A DNA stretch of 64,000 nucleotides from Nonomuraea angiospora (GTDB taxonomy: Bacteria > Actinomycetota > Actinomycetes > Streptosporangiales > Streptosporangiaceae): positions 5,270,001 through 5,334,000 of the forward strand of contig NZ_JADBEK010000001.1 of assembly GCF_014873145.1 (NCBI RefSeq), read 5' to 3'. Position 1 is the first letter of the stretch; each line of letters starts with the position of its first letter. Under the pieces are notes generated by a model. That model was given only the letters and a program-made list of their open reading frames with translations. It was not told the DNA's origin and ran no database searches. The translations under genes and the position numbers were made by a program. Of this stretch, positions 40,784 through 49,996 are shown piece after piece.

Positions 40784-43700
40784 TCAGAGCTCGGCCAGGA
40801 ACTTCTCGGCGCGGCGCGCGAAGAGGTGAGACTCGCGTTCGCCGGCCCGGTCGCGGGCTTGCTCGGCAGCGGCTCGTACGACTTCGGCGGGTTCGCCGCG
40901 GGCCTGGAGCAGGCGGGCCCGCAGCAGCAGGACGAGTCCTTCGGCGTAGCGCTGGCCGTAGGCCTCGAGGGCCTGGTCCGCTCGGTCGAGGGCGATGCCC
41001 GCTCGCTCCGGCATCCCCGCGGCCAGCCACATCTCGGCGACCAGTCCGTGGTGGTACGCCACGCCCCATCGTGGCGGGTCGACCAGCGTCCCGGCCACGA
41101 GCTGTTCGGCCTCCGCCGCGACACCGGCCGGGTCGTCGCCGGCGAGGGCGCGGGCCCAGTACCAGTTCAGCCGCGTGTAGTGCTCCTGCTGAACGGCGGC
41201 GCGGCCGGTGCCCGCGGCCATCCACCGCTCGATCGTGCGCATCGCCCAGCCCGCGTCACCGGCCATCGAGGCGATGATGGTGGTGTAGTAGGCCCAGGTC
41301 GCGACCGCGTACGAGTCGTCGGGGCCGTTCCACTTGTCGATCACGGCTTTCGCCGTCTCGGCATCACCGTGCAGCGCCGTCACGACGGCCAGCCAGCCGG
41401 GCCACTCACCCGACACGTCACGCCGGATCGGAGTCTCACTGTGCGCGGAGACGACCCCTTCGAGTAGAGCCGGGTCGTTCCCGCTGAAGCACCGGTACGC
41501 CTCGCCGATGTTGCCGATGTCCCACTGGTGCAGGCCCCATGCTTGCCGGCCGTACACCCGGACGACGGGATCGGAGGAGGCCTCCCCCTGCTCGTACAGC
41601 CGGCGGACCAGACGCAGGCGGTCCCACTCCAGGAAGGTGTAGGCCCCGAACAGGCGGGCGAAGAGGAGGCCGGCGGCCTCCACCTCCCGGCCGAGCCGGC
41701 GGGCCAGGTGTTCCGCGCGCTCCAGCAGATCGAACGTCGTGCCGCCGAACCCGGCTTGCCGGCGCGGGGCGATGGCGAGGAGCGAGAGGGCGGACAGCTC
41801 GAGTTCCGGGAGCCCGGCGGTCCGCGCGATCTGGGCGGCCGATTCCAGGTGCCGATCGGCGGCGGCGAACGCGAGCTTGGTCGCCGCTCGACGGCCGGCG
41901 CGCTTCAGCGCCTCCACGGTACGGACCGGATCGGCGAGGGGGCCGGCGGCCGACAGATGGAAGGCGAGGCGTTCGGTGATGGACTCGTCGTCCGCCTGGC
42001 CCTCTTCGAGTGCGTCCGAGATGCGCAGGTGCAGCCGGATGGCCTGCAGCCCCGCTGTGGTCTCCGTGACCGATTCGCGGACCAGGTCGTGAGAGAAGCG
42101 CAGGGCGAACGGGTCCTCCGGCCCCGTTTCGAGCAGGCCCAGCGCGCGCAGCGGTTCGAGGCGTTCGAGGCAGTCTGCGAAGTCGACACCGGCGGCACGG
42201 GCGAGCAGGCGCAGGTCCACGTCGCGCCCGATCAGCGCGGCGACCCGCAGCAGATCGCGAACGCTGTCGTCGAGGCCCGCCATCCGATCCCGGACGACGT
42301 CCCGCACGGTGGACGGCACCCCCGCCCGCGCCGACGCGTCACCGTCACCGAGCGCGCCGCGGTCGCTGAGAAGCCGCGACAACTCGCAGACGAAAAAAGG
42401 ATTGCCGGCAGTGCGAACATGGATGTTACGGGCGATGTCCGCACCGGGTTCCTGGCCGGTCTCGCGGCGGATGAGCTCGGCCACATCGGCCAGGCTGAGC
42501 GGACCGAGCTGGATCCTGCGGTGGCCGGGCAGCCGGCTGGCGGCGGCCAGAACCCGCGAAAGGTCAGGGCCGGGCGTGGGCGCGCGATCGCGAAGAGCGC
42601 CGATGATCGCAGCACCCGGAGGCAGCCGTGCCACCAGGTGGCCGAGCAACTGCAGCGAGGTGGCGTCGATCCATTGAAGATCGTCCATGACGAGCAGCGT
42701 CGGCCGTTCCGCCGAAGCCTGGCCGATGAAGGTGACGACCTGCTCGAACAGGCGGAACTGGGAACGGCCCCCGGAAACCGGCGGCCCGGCGTCGTCGTCT
42801 CGAGGTTCGAGAAGGCGGCCGAGCTCGCCGGCCAGCCACTTCTCACGCGCCGACGCGGGCAGGCTGTCCAGGACAACGGTGAGCGCCTGCTCCCACGGCC
42901 ACATCGACGGAGTTCCGTCGCCCTCCAGACAGGAAGCCCAGACGACGAGCGCGCCACGCCGGTCCGCGACGGCGGCGACCTCCTCCAGCAGGCGCGTCTT
43001 GCCCGCGCCCGGCTCACCTTCGACGATGGCCAGCCCGGTGCGGCCGGCGAGCGCCGCGTCGACGGCCTGCCGCAGCACGCCGAGTTCCTCGCCCCGGCCG
43101 ACCAGACCGGCCTCCTGCCTCGCCGGCGCGCGCTCCCCCGCACTTCGCGTGACCGTCACCACCGGCGCCGGCGGGGTCTGCGTCAGCACCCGCAGGTGCG
43201 CGTCCCGCAGCGCCGGGCCGGGGTCGATGCCCAGCTCCTCGGCGAGGCGGTCACGGATCGCGTGGAAGGCCGACAGCGCCTCCGCCTGCCGTCCAGCGGC
43301 GCCGAGAGCGGCGACGAGACCGGCGTGCACGGGTTCGTGGAACGGCGCCATCGACGCGGCCAGCTGCAACGGCGGGATCACCCGCTCCGGCCGGCGTAAC
43401 GACACGGCCAGGCCGGCCGCCGCCGCGCAGGCGGCGTGGAACTCGTCGTCGAGGGTGGCCAGGATCGACATCGCGGCCGATCCGAAGGACAGTCCGTCCC
43501 CCGCGGGGCCACGCCAGAGGCCGAGCGCCTTGACGTAGTGCTCGAGCGCCACTGCGCGATCCTGCCGGGCGAGGGCGCTCTGGGCGGCTTGGAGGAGTTC
43601 GCGGAAGGTGACGAGGTCCAGCGTGCCGGGGCCGGCGCTGAACACGTACGCGTTACCGCGAAGGTGCAGGTAGCTACCGGCCGCCCGGGCCGGGACCGCG

Positions 43701-44011
43701 GGTTCAAGCACCCGCCGCAACGCCCCGACGTACTTCTGGATGACGTTCAGCGCGCTGGCGGGGACGTTGTCGGCCCAGATCAGGTCGATCAATTCCCTCG
43801 TACTGACCGGATGGCCCACCCGCGCCAGGAGCAGGGCCAACAGCTGCGCCTGCTGCCGAGGGCCGGCGTCCAGTTCGACGCGACCGCGCCACAGCCGCAA
43901 CGGACCCAGGACCTGCAGGCGCAGAGGATCGGCGCCGGCCGACGGACCTTTGCCGCCGAGCCGAACGGGACGAGCTGGCCCAGTCACATCTGTCGGCTCC
44001 CGGCTGGACAT
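40784..44011 (-). CDS. AfsR/SARP-type regulator: HTH-BTAD-AAA ATPase-TPR
   Basis: 1075 residues. An OmpR-like winged HTH (residues about 30-110: LRLWRGRVELDAGPRQQAQLL, PVSTRELIDLIWAD, NVIQKYVGALRRVL) is followed by a BTAD domain (to about 265, ending DRLAEELGIDPGPALR). An AAA/STAND-like ATPase comes next, with Walker A VEGEPGAGKTRLLEEVAAVA and Walker B TLLVMDDLQWIDATSLQLL. A long TPR-like C-terminus ends the protein. Such proteins activate specialised-metabolite or stress genes. The nearest small genes (DUF4188, 2TM) are upstream on the same strand. No biosynthetic core lies directly beside it, so its target may be distant. Confidence 0.9.
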   Translation of the reverse strand: MSSREPTDVTGPARPVRLGGKGPSAGADPLRLQVLGPLRLWRGRVELDAGPRQQAQLLALLLARVGHPVSTRELIDLIWADNVPASALNVIQKYVGALRRVLEPAVPARAAGSYLHLRGNAYVFSAGPGTLDLVTFRELLQAAQSALARQDRAVALEHYVKALGLWRGPAGDGLSFGSAAMSILATLDDEFHAACAAAAGLAVSLRRPERVIPPLQLAASMAPFHEPVHAGLVAALGAAGRQAEALSAFHAIRDRLAEELGIDPGPALRDAHLRVLTQTPPAPVVTVTRSAGERAPARQEAGLVGRGEELGVLRQAVDAALAGRTGLAIVEGEPGAGKTRLLEEVAAVADRRGALVVWASCLEGDGTPSMWPWEQALTVVLDSLPASAREKWLAGELGRLLEPRDDDAGPPVSGGRSQFRLFEQVVTFIGQASAERPTLLVMDDLQWIDATSLQLLGHLVARLPPGAAIIGALRDRAPTPGPDLSRVLAAASRLPGHRRIQLGPLSLADVAELIRRETGQEPGADIARNIHVRTAGNPFFVCELSRLLSDRGALGDGDASARAGVPSTVRDVVRDRMAGLDDSVRDLLRVAALIGRDVDLRLLARAAGVDFADCLERLEPLRALGLLETGPEDPFALRFSHDLVRESVTETTAGLQAIRLHLRISDALEEGQADDESITERLAFHLSAAGPLADPVRTVEALKRAGRRAATKLAFAAADRHLESAAQIARTAGLPELELSALSLLAIAPRRQAGFGGTTFDLLERAEHLARRLGREVEAAGLLFARLFGAYTFLEWDRLRLVRRLYEQGEASSDPVVRVYGRQAWGLHQWDIGNIGEAYRCFSGNDPALLEGVVSAHSETPIRRDVSGEWPGWLAVVTALHGDAETAKAVIDKWNGPDDSYAVATWAYYTTIIASMAGDAGWAMRTIERWMAAGTGRAAVQQEHYTRLNWYWARALAGDDPAGVAAEAEQLVAGTLVDPPRWGVAYHHGLVAEMWLAAGMPERAGIALDRADQALEAYGQRYAEGLVLLLRARLLQARGEPAEVVRAAAEQARDRAGERESHLFARRAEKFLAEL

Positions 44012-44170
44012 TTTTGCGACCTGTGTTGGATCGCGGCGGGAACCGATTCTACTGGGCCAGAATTGGTCGTGAAAGATCGGCCGATCGGAACTTGGGACTG
44101 CGGGTCTGAACGACGTCGCGCGGCCGGCTCGACGGGGGTGCGGGAGCTTTCTGGGCGGGATTCTGCGTGG

Positions 44171-44677
44171 CTAGGACTCGTAGAGGTCCGTCTCGCTGAG
44201 GACCGGACTGTCGCCATCGGAACGTCCCAGCCGGGCGGCGGAGCCGAACATGGGACCGCGAGCGCGCCGGATCCCGGCGAACCGTCCGAAGCCGAGCGGC
44301 TTGGGCACGTCATCGTAGACGGCCTCCATTCCGCCCTTGATCGAGTACGTCTCGTGCCAGAAACCGGTGCCGCCGGAGTCCCGCAGGAAGTCGAGCCACC
44401 ATTGCCGATGCGGCTCCGACCGGGCGAACGCGAGCAGCGAGGGCAGGTCGCGCCAGTACTGGCGCATCCCCATGTTCATCGGGAAGAACGAGTAGTAGAC
44501 GGGCTCGTGCAGCAACAGTCCGTCCGGCTTGCCGGCGACCGACTCACTGATCTTCCGGCCGAAGCTGAAGAAGGTGCGGATCCCGTACAGCCGGTTCACC
44601 CGCATTCCGAGATACAGGACCAGGAGGTCCGGATAGACGGAGAGGTCAACGGTCTGCCGGTTGACTCGGGTTGGCAT
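44171..44677 (-). CDS. DUF4188 domain-containing protein
   Basis: 168 residues, ATG 44677 behind GGAGGAGCTCTAG. DUF4188 signatures are MRVNRLYGIRTFFSFGRKI, GLLLHEPVYYSFFPMNMGMRQYWRD and WWLDFLRDSGGTGFWHETYSIKGGMEAVYDD. The family has a ferredoxin-like fold and resembles small haem- or antibiotic-biosynthesis-type monooxygenases; activity is not established. It precedes the SARP-type gene by 159 bp on the same strand. Confidence 0.82.
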   Translation of the reverse strand: MPTRVNRQTVDLSVYPDLLVLYLGMRVNRLYGIRTFFSFGRKISESVAGKPDGLLLHEPVYYSFFPMNMGMRQYWRDLPSLLAFARSEPHRQWWLDFLRDSGGTGFWHETYSIKGGMEAVYDDVPKPLGFGRFAGIRRARGPMFGSAARLGRSDGDSPVLSETDLYES

Positions 44678-44769
44678 CTAGAGCTCCTCCGTGGGCTGGT
44701 GGGAGAGAAAGGTCGTGCGACGACCGTCATGGGGGCGCGTACTCACTCGAGGAGGAACGGCACGAAGTC

Positions 44770-44985
44770 TCACTGATCGACCTTCGATCTGGGCGGCGAG
44801 TAGACAGCCCAGAGATGGAAGACCAGCCCGATGCCCCAGAAGACTATCGACCACATGGGCCAGAAGAAATGGTCCCGGTCGTAGCTCTGCCACACCACGA
44901 CCTGCGCCAGGTTGGCCAGGACGTAAAAGACCAGGTGAATCCGGAGGCCCCATTTTCGGGCGCTTTCGCTTTTTACCGATCTCAT
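44770..44985 (-). CDS. small two-TM domain membrane protein, paralogue of 38570
   Basis: 71 residues from the ATG at 44985, chosen because MRSVKSES aligns with MRSRKSER of the paralogue; a GTG at 45009 would add eight residues. Two membrane helices: HLVFYVLANLAQVVVWQSY and FFWPMWSIVFWGIGLVFHLW. Both copies sit next to regulators or transporters in the 37-45 kb block. Function unknown. Confidence 0.7.
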   Translation of the reverse strand: MRSVKSESARKWGLRIHLVFYVLANLAQVVVWQSYDRDHFFWPMWSIVFWGIGLVFHLWAVYSPPRSKVDQ

Positions 44986-45388
44986 GCCCGGCAGGCTACG
45001 CCCGCGCACTTGACAACGACTTAGTCAGGTGTTCAGTAAGCGTCAATTACCCGCTTTTACATTGACCCGCGATCGAGGCGCGAACACCGCACGAGGAAAG
45101 GTCCGGATCCGCTGCGGTCGCGACCGAGGCCCTGCGGGGAACTTCCCAGGCCCAAGCGCGCACGTTCGGTCCCGGCCGAAAGCGCCGGAAGCACTGGAAG
45201 CACTGAGGCTTTTCCAACCTGATCGGACTGATCAGCAGGAGAGAACCGGGACGGGTTGGCATGAGAAGAGGCTCTCGGCAGCTCGTACGCCCGGGTCTGA
45301 CCCCATGAACCAATAGGCTCCTGGTTGCCAGATGTGCCGGTTGAGCGATCTTTTGACGGCTCGGATCATGTGTGGAGGGATCTCGGTG
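44986..45388. other. divergent intergenic region
   Basis: About 400 bp without a supportable gene lie between the 2TM gene (minus) and the nuclease gene (plus). A tandem GGAAGCACT repeat (two copies) lies near 45187-45204. A small inverted repeat AACCA/TGGTT lies near 45306-45325. The promoter of the nuclease gene could not be fixed. Confidence 0.4.
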
Positions 45389-46198
45389 ATGATGATCAGC
45401 CAGCTCGTGATCGCCGGGCTGTTGTTCCCGAACCTGTCCGTACAGGCACAGCCCCCTCTCCTCCACGTGATGACGTGGAACGTCTGTGCGGGCACCAACG
45501 CCGGGTGCGCGCTCTTTCGCCGCTCGAACGCCGAGCTGGCCTGGCACGTGGCAGTGCTGGCGACCGAGGCGGACGTGGTCTTCCTTCAGGAGTTCTGCAC
45601 GGACGCCGACGCCGACCTGGAACACGAGCTCGAACGCCGTACCGGCCGGAATTGGAGCGTCCGGTCGGCCGGGCTGATGTACTCGGACGGTTCCCCGTAC
45701 CAGTGCCTGCCCGACAGAAACGGCAGGCCGCGTGGGGTGCTGAGCGTCACCCTGGCCGTGGCCGGAGCGGACACCGGCCTCGTCGTGCACGCGCTGACCT
45801 CGCCGCCGTGGGGAGCCCGCAGGTACGCCGTCTGCACGGCCGACCGGGCGTTCTGCACCGCGCACTTCTCGTCGGGATCGAGCTACGACGACAGGCAGAA
45901 GGGCAGGCCCTACCGCCACATCCAGTTGCGCGAGCTGTTCAAGCTCGGCCGGGGTGTGATCGGCGGCGACCTCAACCTTGTGCCGCGCGACGCCGCCGCG
46001 GCCTACAAGGGCCGCGACGAATGCGACCCGCGCCGGCGCTGGACCTACGTGACCCGCAAGCGGAAGATTGATTACGTGTTCGCCGGCGAGGGCCGCGTAC
46101 GGAAATGCTTCGTCGATTACGCCCGGAGCACGTGGTCTGATCACGTCCCGCTGCACGCCTGGGTGAGAGCAGGCTCAACACCGCCTGCACCACGTTGA
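45389..46198 (+). CDS. secreted endonuclease/exonuclease/phosphatase (EEP) family protein
   Basis: 269 residues. ATG 45389 follows GGAGGG at good spacing; ATG 45368 is less likely. A signal-like hydrophobic start (MMISQLVIAGLLFPNLSVQA) precedes the EEP core: LHVMTWNVCAGTN (metal/Asn region), ADVVFLQEFCTDAD (Glu), VIGGDLNLVPRD (DxN), RKIDYVFAG and the terminal STWSDHVPLHAWV (SDH). These are the catalytic residues of DNase I-like phosphodiesterases. The ligand could be nucleic acid, phospholipid or a phosphorylated metabolite. Several cysteines suggest disulfides outside the cell. Confidence 0.85.
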   Translation: MMISQLVIAGLLFPNLSVQAQPPLLHVMTWNVCAGTNAGCALFRRSNAELAWHVAVLATEADVVFLQEFCTDADADLEHELERRTGRNWSVRSAGLMYSDGSPYQCLPDRNGRPRGVLSVTLAVAGADTGLVVHALTSPPWGARRYAVCTADRAFCTAHFSSGSSYDDRQKGRPYRHIQLRELFKLGRGVIGGDLNLVPRDAAAAYKGRDECDPRRRWTYVTRKRKIDYVFAGEGRVRKCFVDYARSTWSDHVPLHAWVRAGSTPPAPR

Positions 46199-46306
46199 GC
46201 CGGCCCAGCACCAGGTTGTTCGTCATGCCCTACCAGCGAAACGCGGATTTTGCGCATCCACCTTACCGGCCAGGGACGAATTGGGATACGCCCTCACTGA
46301 GGCCTT

Positions 46307-47077
46307 TCATCCGTGGGCGAGCTCGTAGTTTTGCAGGACGGCGATCGCCTTGCATAGCTGTCCTGCCTTGTGCGGGCAGCAGCGAAGCTTGCGGAGGATG
46401 CGCCAGCCTTTGAGCTGGGCGTTAGCGCGTTCCCCGGGCCCGCGGAGCCGGGCGTGGGAGCGATTGGCCGCCTTTTGTGACAGGGGCTTGTTGCGGCCCT
46501 TGTACGGTGTGGCCACCGGGCCTTCGGCGCCTTGGTAGCCCTTGTCGGCCAGGGTCAGCATGCCAGCCTGCGCCAGCGCGCGGAGGACGGCCCAGATGCG
46601 GGCGGCGGTCAGGTCGTGGGTGCTGCCCGGCAGCGAGCCGGAGGTCCAGATGATCGTGCCGTCTGGAGAGGCGATGACCTGGATGTTCATCCCATGCATG
46701 CGGTGCTTGGCCGAGTAGTACGGCCGGTCGGCGCGCACGCGGTCGATGGGGATGAGCATGCCGTCCAGCACCAGGTAGCGCAGGCCGTCTCGCGCGGCGT
46801 TGCGTAAGGCGCGGTCAAGCTTGGGGGCGCGGGCGCGCAGCAGGGCTACGGTCTCTTCCACGTACCGCCAGGCGGTGGCCACCGATACGCCGAACCCAGA
46901 GGCGAGCTCGTTGTACGTCTCGCCTTTGCGCAGGTAGATCAGGACCAGCAAGGCCTGCTGGGCGGGGTTGAGCCGCCGCCAGACGGAGCCGATGGCCTTG
47001 TGGTGGCGGCGGATGATGCCGGCCACGTAGTTCAGCGTTGGGCGCGACAAATCGACGGCAGCACGATAGAAAAGCAT
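46307..47077 (-). CDS. DDE-superfamily transposase (IS5-like, DDE_Tnp_4 type), apparently intact
   Basis: 256 residues. An N-terminal HTH (LRKGETYNELASGFGVSVATAWRYVEE) is followed by the DDE catalytic core: first Asp in LRYLVLDGMLIPIDRV, second in TLADKGYQGAEG, and Glu in the ARLRGPGERANAQLKGWRILRKLR region. KHRMHGMNIQVIASPDGTIIWTSGSLPGSTHD is typical of this family. It is full length for the type. I could not find convincing terminal inverted repeats or target duplications. A CCCCTGGT/ACCAGGGG repeat lies upstream at 47083-47132. Confidence 0.88.
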   Translation of the reverse strand: MLFYRAAVDLSRPTLNYVAGIIRRHHKAIGSVWRRLNPAQQALLVLIYLRKGETYNELASGFGVSVATAWRYVEETVALLRARAPKLDRALRNAARDGLRYLVLDGMLIPIDRVRADRPYYSAKHRMHGMNIQVIASPDGTIIWTSGSLPGSTHDLTAARIWAVLRALAQAGMLTLADKGYQGAEGPVATPYKGRNKPLSQKAANRSHARLRGPGERANAQLKGWRILRKLRCCPHKAGQLCKAIAVLQNYELAHG

Positions 47078-47185
47078 CCGAGCCCCTGGTGGTGACGGCG
47101 TTGATTGTGGTGATCCACCCGTCTACCAGGGGTTCTTCGCGTCATCAGGCGAACGCCGGACTCGCGATCATGCTGTGATCAGCAG

Positions 47186-47407
47186 GTGCCCACCGACGAT
47201 GAAAACAGCTCACTGGAAGCGCTGGAAGCCAACCCCCCACCCACGGTGGTCTTTGCGCACGGCGCGTTCGCCGACGCCTCCGACTGGAACGACGTCGCTG
47301 ACCGGCTCATCCGCGACGGCTACGCATCTGGTCATCGCCCCGCTGAACCCGCTGCGCGGCGTGGCCTCTGACTCCGCTCACCTGGCGAGCATCCTCGCCA
47401 GACTCGA
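47186..47407 (+). pseudogene. truncated and frameshifted alpha/beta hydrolase
   Basis: GTG 47186 opens a frame with PPPTVVFAHGAFADASDWNDVADRLIRDGY. A one-base shift near 47320 continues as LVIAPLNPLRGVASDSAHLASILARLD, after which homology stops. This is the N-terminal third of the hydrolase family found at 37624 and 39127. The nucleophile region is absent. It abuts IS66-type sequence at about 47410, so insertion probably destroyed it. Confidence 0.75.
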
Positions 47408-47412
47408 CTGCA

Positions 47413-47565
47413 GATCGGGATGCGGTGATCGCGGCGTTGCTGGCCGAGGTCGAGCAGTTGAGACGGCGGACGGAAATCGATTCGTCCAACTCCTCGATGT
47501 CGCCGGGATCGGACGGCCCGGCAGCGCGGGCCACACGCGCTGCCGAACGCTCCGGTCTCGACGGG
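47413..47565 (+). mobile_element. IS66-type transposase N-terminal relic
   Basis: The plus frame reads AVIAALLAEVEQLRRRTEID followed by SSNSSMSPGSDG. It matches the coiled-coil start and the NSSxxPSSDG motif of IS66-family transposases. The remainder of the protein is not present. It lies at the break point of the truncated hydrolase. Confidence 0.55.
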
Positions 47566-47729
47566 ATTCACCGGCGGCCCCATCAAGCAGGTCGTCGACC
47601 GACTGGCCGGCCTCGAGTCCGCGCTTGGGATCGCGTGGCGGACAGCGCCGATACATCCTTGCCGTCAACGAGCACACCACCAGCCACGTCCGCGTGCTGA
47701 GCAACACCGCAGTCCTGCCGCCGCGAAAC

Positions 47730-47870
47730 TCCTGAACCGCTGCCCCCTCTGGACCGAACGCCACCCACGTCGCGCCCTGCACGAGTGCGAGGAGTTCTAC
47801 AACCAGCACCGAGCACATCAAGCCTGGACCAAGCGGCCGCTGCGCGTCGGCTCGTTTCGAAACCGACCTA
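47730..47870 (+). mobile_element. integrase-core transposase C-terminal relic
   Basis: The plus frame reads RCPLWTERHPRRALHECEEF followed by YNQHRAHQAWTKRPLR. It matches the conserved end of IS3/IS481-type integrase transposases (..NERHLRxxLxxYxxxYNxHRPHQxL..). No other part of the element is recognisable nearby. Confidence 0.55.
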
Positions 47871-47958
47871 TGAAACAGTGTTCGCCCTGGACGTCTTCAT
47901 GGGCAGGACTGAGGAGGGGGCAATCAAATCGAGAGCGGCGAGACATAGGCTGGCTCTC

Positions 47959-48372
47959 ATGTTCCGCGATGAGGATCTTGCCCTGCTCACACGGCCGCTC
48001 TACGCCTTCCTCACCGTTGCACCACGCGGTGAACGCTGGCCCGCGCCGCGTCCGGTGTGGTTCGAGGTAGCTGACGACGGCGACCTGCAGATGTTCTCCC
48101 TCCCGGACGCGCCGAAGCTCGACCGCCTCCGGGAGCACCCCCGTGCTTCCGTCGTCGTCGCGGCTCCGCCTGGTGAGCCCGAACATTGGGTAGCGGTGGA
48201 GGGCTCAGTCACTCTCCACGATCAGGGTGGCTTCGAACTCGCGGCTCGTCTCGCCGAACGATACTCGGACATGAGCGACCCGAAGTACCAGAAGTTCCTC
48301 GACGAGTGGCTTGTCAGCGGCGTGGTGCGCATCGTCGTTCACCCAGAGGTGGTGAACCGCTTCTCCGCCTGA
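47959..48372 (+). CDS. pyridoxamine 5'-phosphate oxidase-like (PPOX/F420-dependent type) protein
   Basis: 137 residues from the ATG at 47959. The upstream extension of the frame overlaps the transposase relic and is rejected. PPOX split-barrel features: LLTRPLYAFLTVAPRGERWPAPRPVWFEVADDG, HPRASVVVAAPPGEPEHWVAVEGSV and FLDEWLVSGVVRIVVHPEVVNRF. Actinobacterial members usually bind F420, FMN or haem. It is an intact gene enclosed by IS relics. The function is not predictable further. Confidence 0.8.
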   Translation: MFRDEDLALLTRPLYAFLTVAPRGERWPAPRPVWFEVADDGDLQMFSLPDAPKLDRLREHPRASVVVAAPPGEPEHWVAVEGSVTLHDQGGFELAARLAERYSDMSDPKYQKFLDEWLVSGVVRIVVHPEVVNRFSA

Positions 48373-48489
48373 ACAGCCAGACCTCGTCAAGGCGTCGCGG
48401 ATCCTGTTGATGCAGGCCCCGCCAGCACGTGCCCCGTCCGCCGGGTGTCGGGTAGCAGCACCCGCTGAACATGCATCGCTCCTTTGCGG

Positions 48490-49212
48490 GAAACGCGGGA
48501 GGGGCTGTGTCGCGCTGTCCGGGGGCCGTTGCTGCCGGGATCGGTACGGCCGCTGCCCGTTGTCATGGATCAGGTGATCGGGAAGCACCAGGGCGAGATG
48601 GCGTTCACTGAGGATGAGGATCCGATCGAGGAGTTCGCGGCGCAGGGTACCGATGACCCGCTCGCAGATGGCGTTCATCCTCGGCGTCCGCGACCGAGCG
48701 GTGATGACCCGAAGCCCTTCGATTGTGAAAACCTCCCGAACGGCGACAGTGAAGAGAGGGGCCCGATCATGGGTCAAGGACCGCCGCCCCGCTATGCGCT
48801 CCCCCAGGTCCATCACCAGATTGCGGACCTGCCGCACCGTCCACACCCCGGCCGGCTGCGCACTCAGCCCACCCAGATGCAGCCGCCGGGTACCCCGCCA
48901 ACCCGGCCCCGCCCGACCCGAGCGCCGCCTGTCGGTGAACGTCCACCAGCGCGCCACGAGGTGCGGTGCCGGCGCAAGATCCTCGCAGGTGTGACCGGGA
49001 ACACCTCGGCTCATCGGCGGCGCTGTCTCAGTCGAGACAACGCCGCGAACCAGAGCCGGTCGGCACGACCGCGTCGCCGCCGGCCTCCGGGTTGGCGGCG
49101 GAGCACCTGGTTCTCATGACGGAGCACCGGCAGCTCAGCCTCTGCACAGATCAGAGCGGACCAGCACCGCCACAAGCCCGCCCCGCATAAGCACCGGGTA
49201 GATCAGCGACAC
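48490..49212 (-). pseudogene. decayed integrase-core (IS481/IS3-like) transposase
   Basis: From GTG 49212 the minus strand shows SLIYPVLMRGGLVAVLVRSDL, then (after a frame change) VLRHENQVLRRQPGGR and ADRLWFAALSRLRQRRR followed by an in-frame TGA, then AEVFPVTP. Another frame gives LVARWWTFTDRRRSGR, RRLHLGGLSAQPAGVWTVRQ and the integrase core TPRMNAICERVIGTLRRELLDR and ILSERHLALVLPDHL. The order matches intact transposases, but the catalytic domain is shortened and several frameshifts occur. Non-functional relic. Confidence 0.75.
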
Positions 49213-49492
49213 AGCACCCCGCGATGGAGACAGCCGCCGAACTGATCGCGCAGCAGCATCCCAGCCCAGAGCCCGGAACCGCATCTTCGAGCGGGACAGG
49301 ACCGGCTTCGTTCCGAGGAATTCTGGACCCGTTGGCCCCCGACCAGCTCGGTAGGGGACCAATGGGTCACGGCGTCCTGGTCCTGCGATCTGCGCGCAAG
49401 ATATTTCCGTTCTCGGATACCGCAGAAGGTCCTGGACGTCCACAGCCGTCAGGTTAATCATTCAACCGACGAATTTCAGGCGCATGGCACCC

Positions 49493-49804
49493 TCATCGGA
49501 ATTGCCAGTAGCCGCTCGCCGGCTCTTCACTCGTCGTGCAGCTGGCCACGGACCTCACCGTATTAGGGCGCCGCCACACTCCGTACCTGGTCGTGTAGCT
49601 GCTGGAACCGATCCTGTAACATCTGACCACTGCCCGGAACTCCCCGGTCCCCTTACCGCAGAACACTTCGTAGGTATACGTCGAGTAGGTGCCGGAACAG
49701 TTGGAGGGACTCGCGTGTGCGGCTGCCGCCGATACAACCACTGCGCCGGCTGCCAGCACCCCGCTGACCGCGGCCATCCGTAGCGCTTTTCTCACCGTTT
49801 TCAT
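49493..49804 (-). CDS. small secreted protein of unknown function
   Basis: 103 residues from the ATG at 49804 (an ATG at 49816 is possible). The signal peptide KTVRKALRMAAVSGVLAAGAVVVSAAAAHA is clear. The mature part of about 70 residues has four cysteines (NCSGTYS, EVFCGKG, RCYRIGS, ASCTTS), enough for two disulfides, and is Ser/Thr/Tyr rich. I do not recognise the family. It is flanked by transposase relics and followed upstream by another small secreted protein. Confidence 0.65.
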   Translation of the reverse strand: MKTVRKALRMAAVSGVLAAGAVVVSAAAAHASPSNCSGTYSTYTYEVFCGKGTGEFRAVVRCYRIGSSSYTTRYGVWRRPNTVRSVASCTTSEEPASGYWQFR

Positions 49805-49996
49805 CTTACTCCTCACAGGAATAGCACCGTCCGAAGTGGCACCAGAACCCCCTCGGGCTCGGCGTGACCATTTTTCGAGAACTTTTGACCCTGTTCGGGT
49901 ATTTCAGCAGGAGACGTAGACATTGCGGTCGGTGACGAGAACACCCAGCGCTCAGGCCCCGATCTCCTCCACACACGCCGAGTGCGCTGGTAGCGA

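Noticed and set aside
47083..47132. CCCCTGGT/ACCAGGGG as terminal inverted repeat of the IS
   Set aside because: Both arms lie on the same side of the transposase gene, and no matching copy was found at the other end. It is more likely an operator or hairpin of the transposase promoter.
48205..49014. 269-codon minus frame as an intact transposase
   Set aside because: Only part of it matches an integrase core. Upstream homology is in other frames with a stop, so it is a relic.
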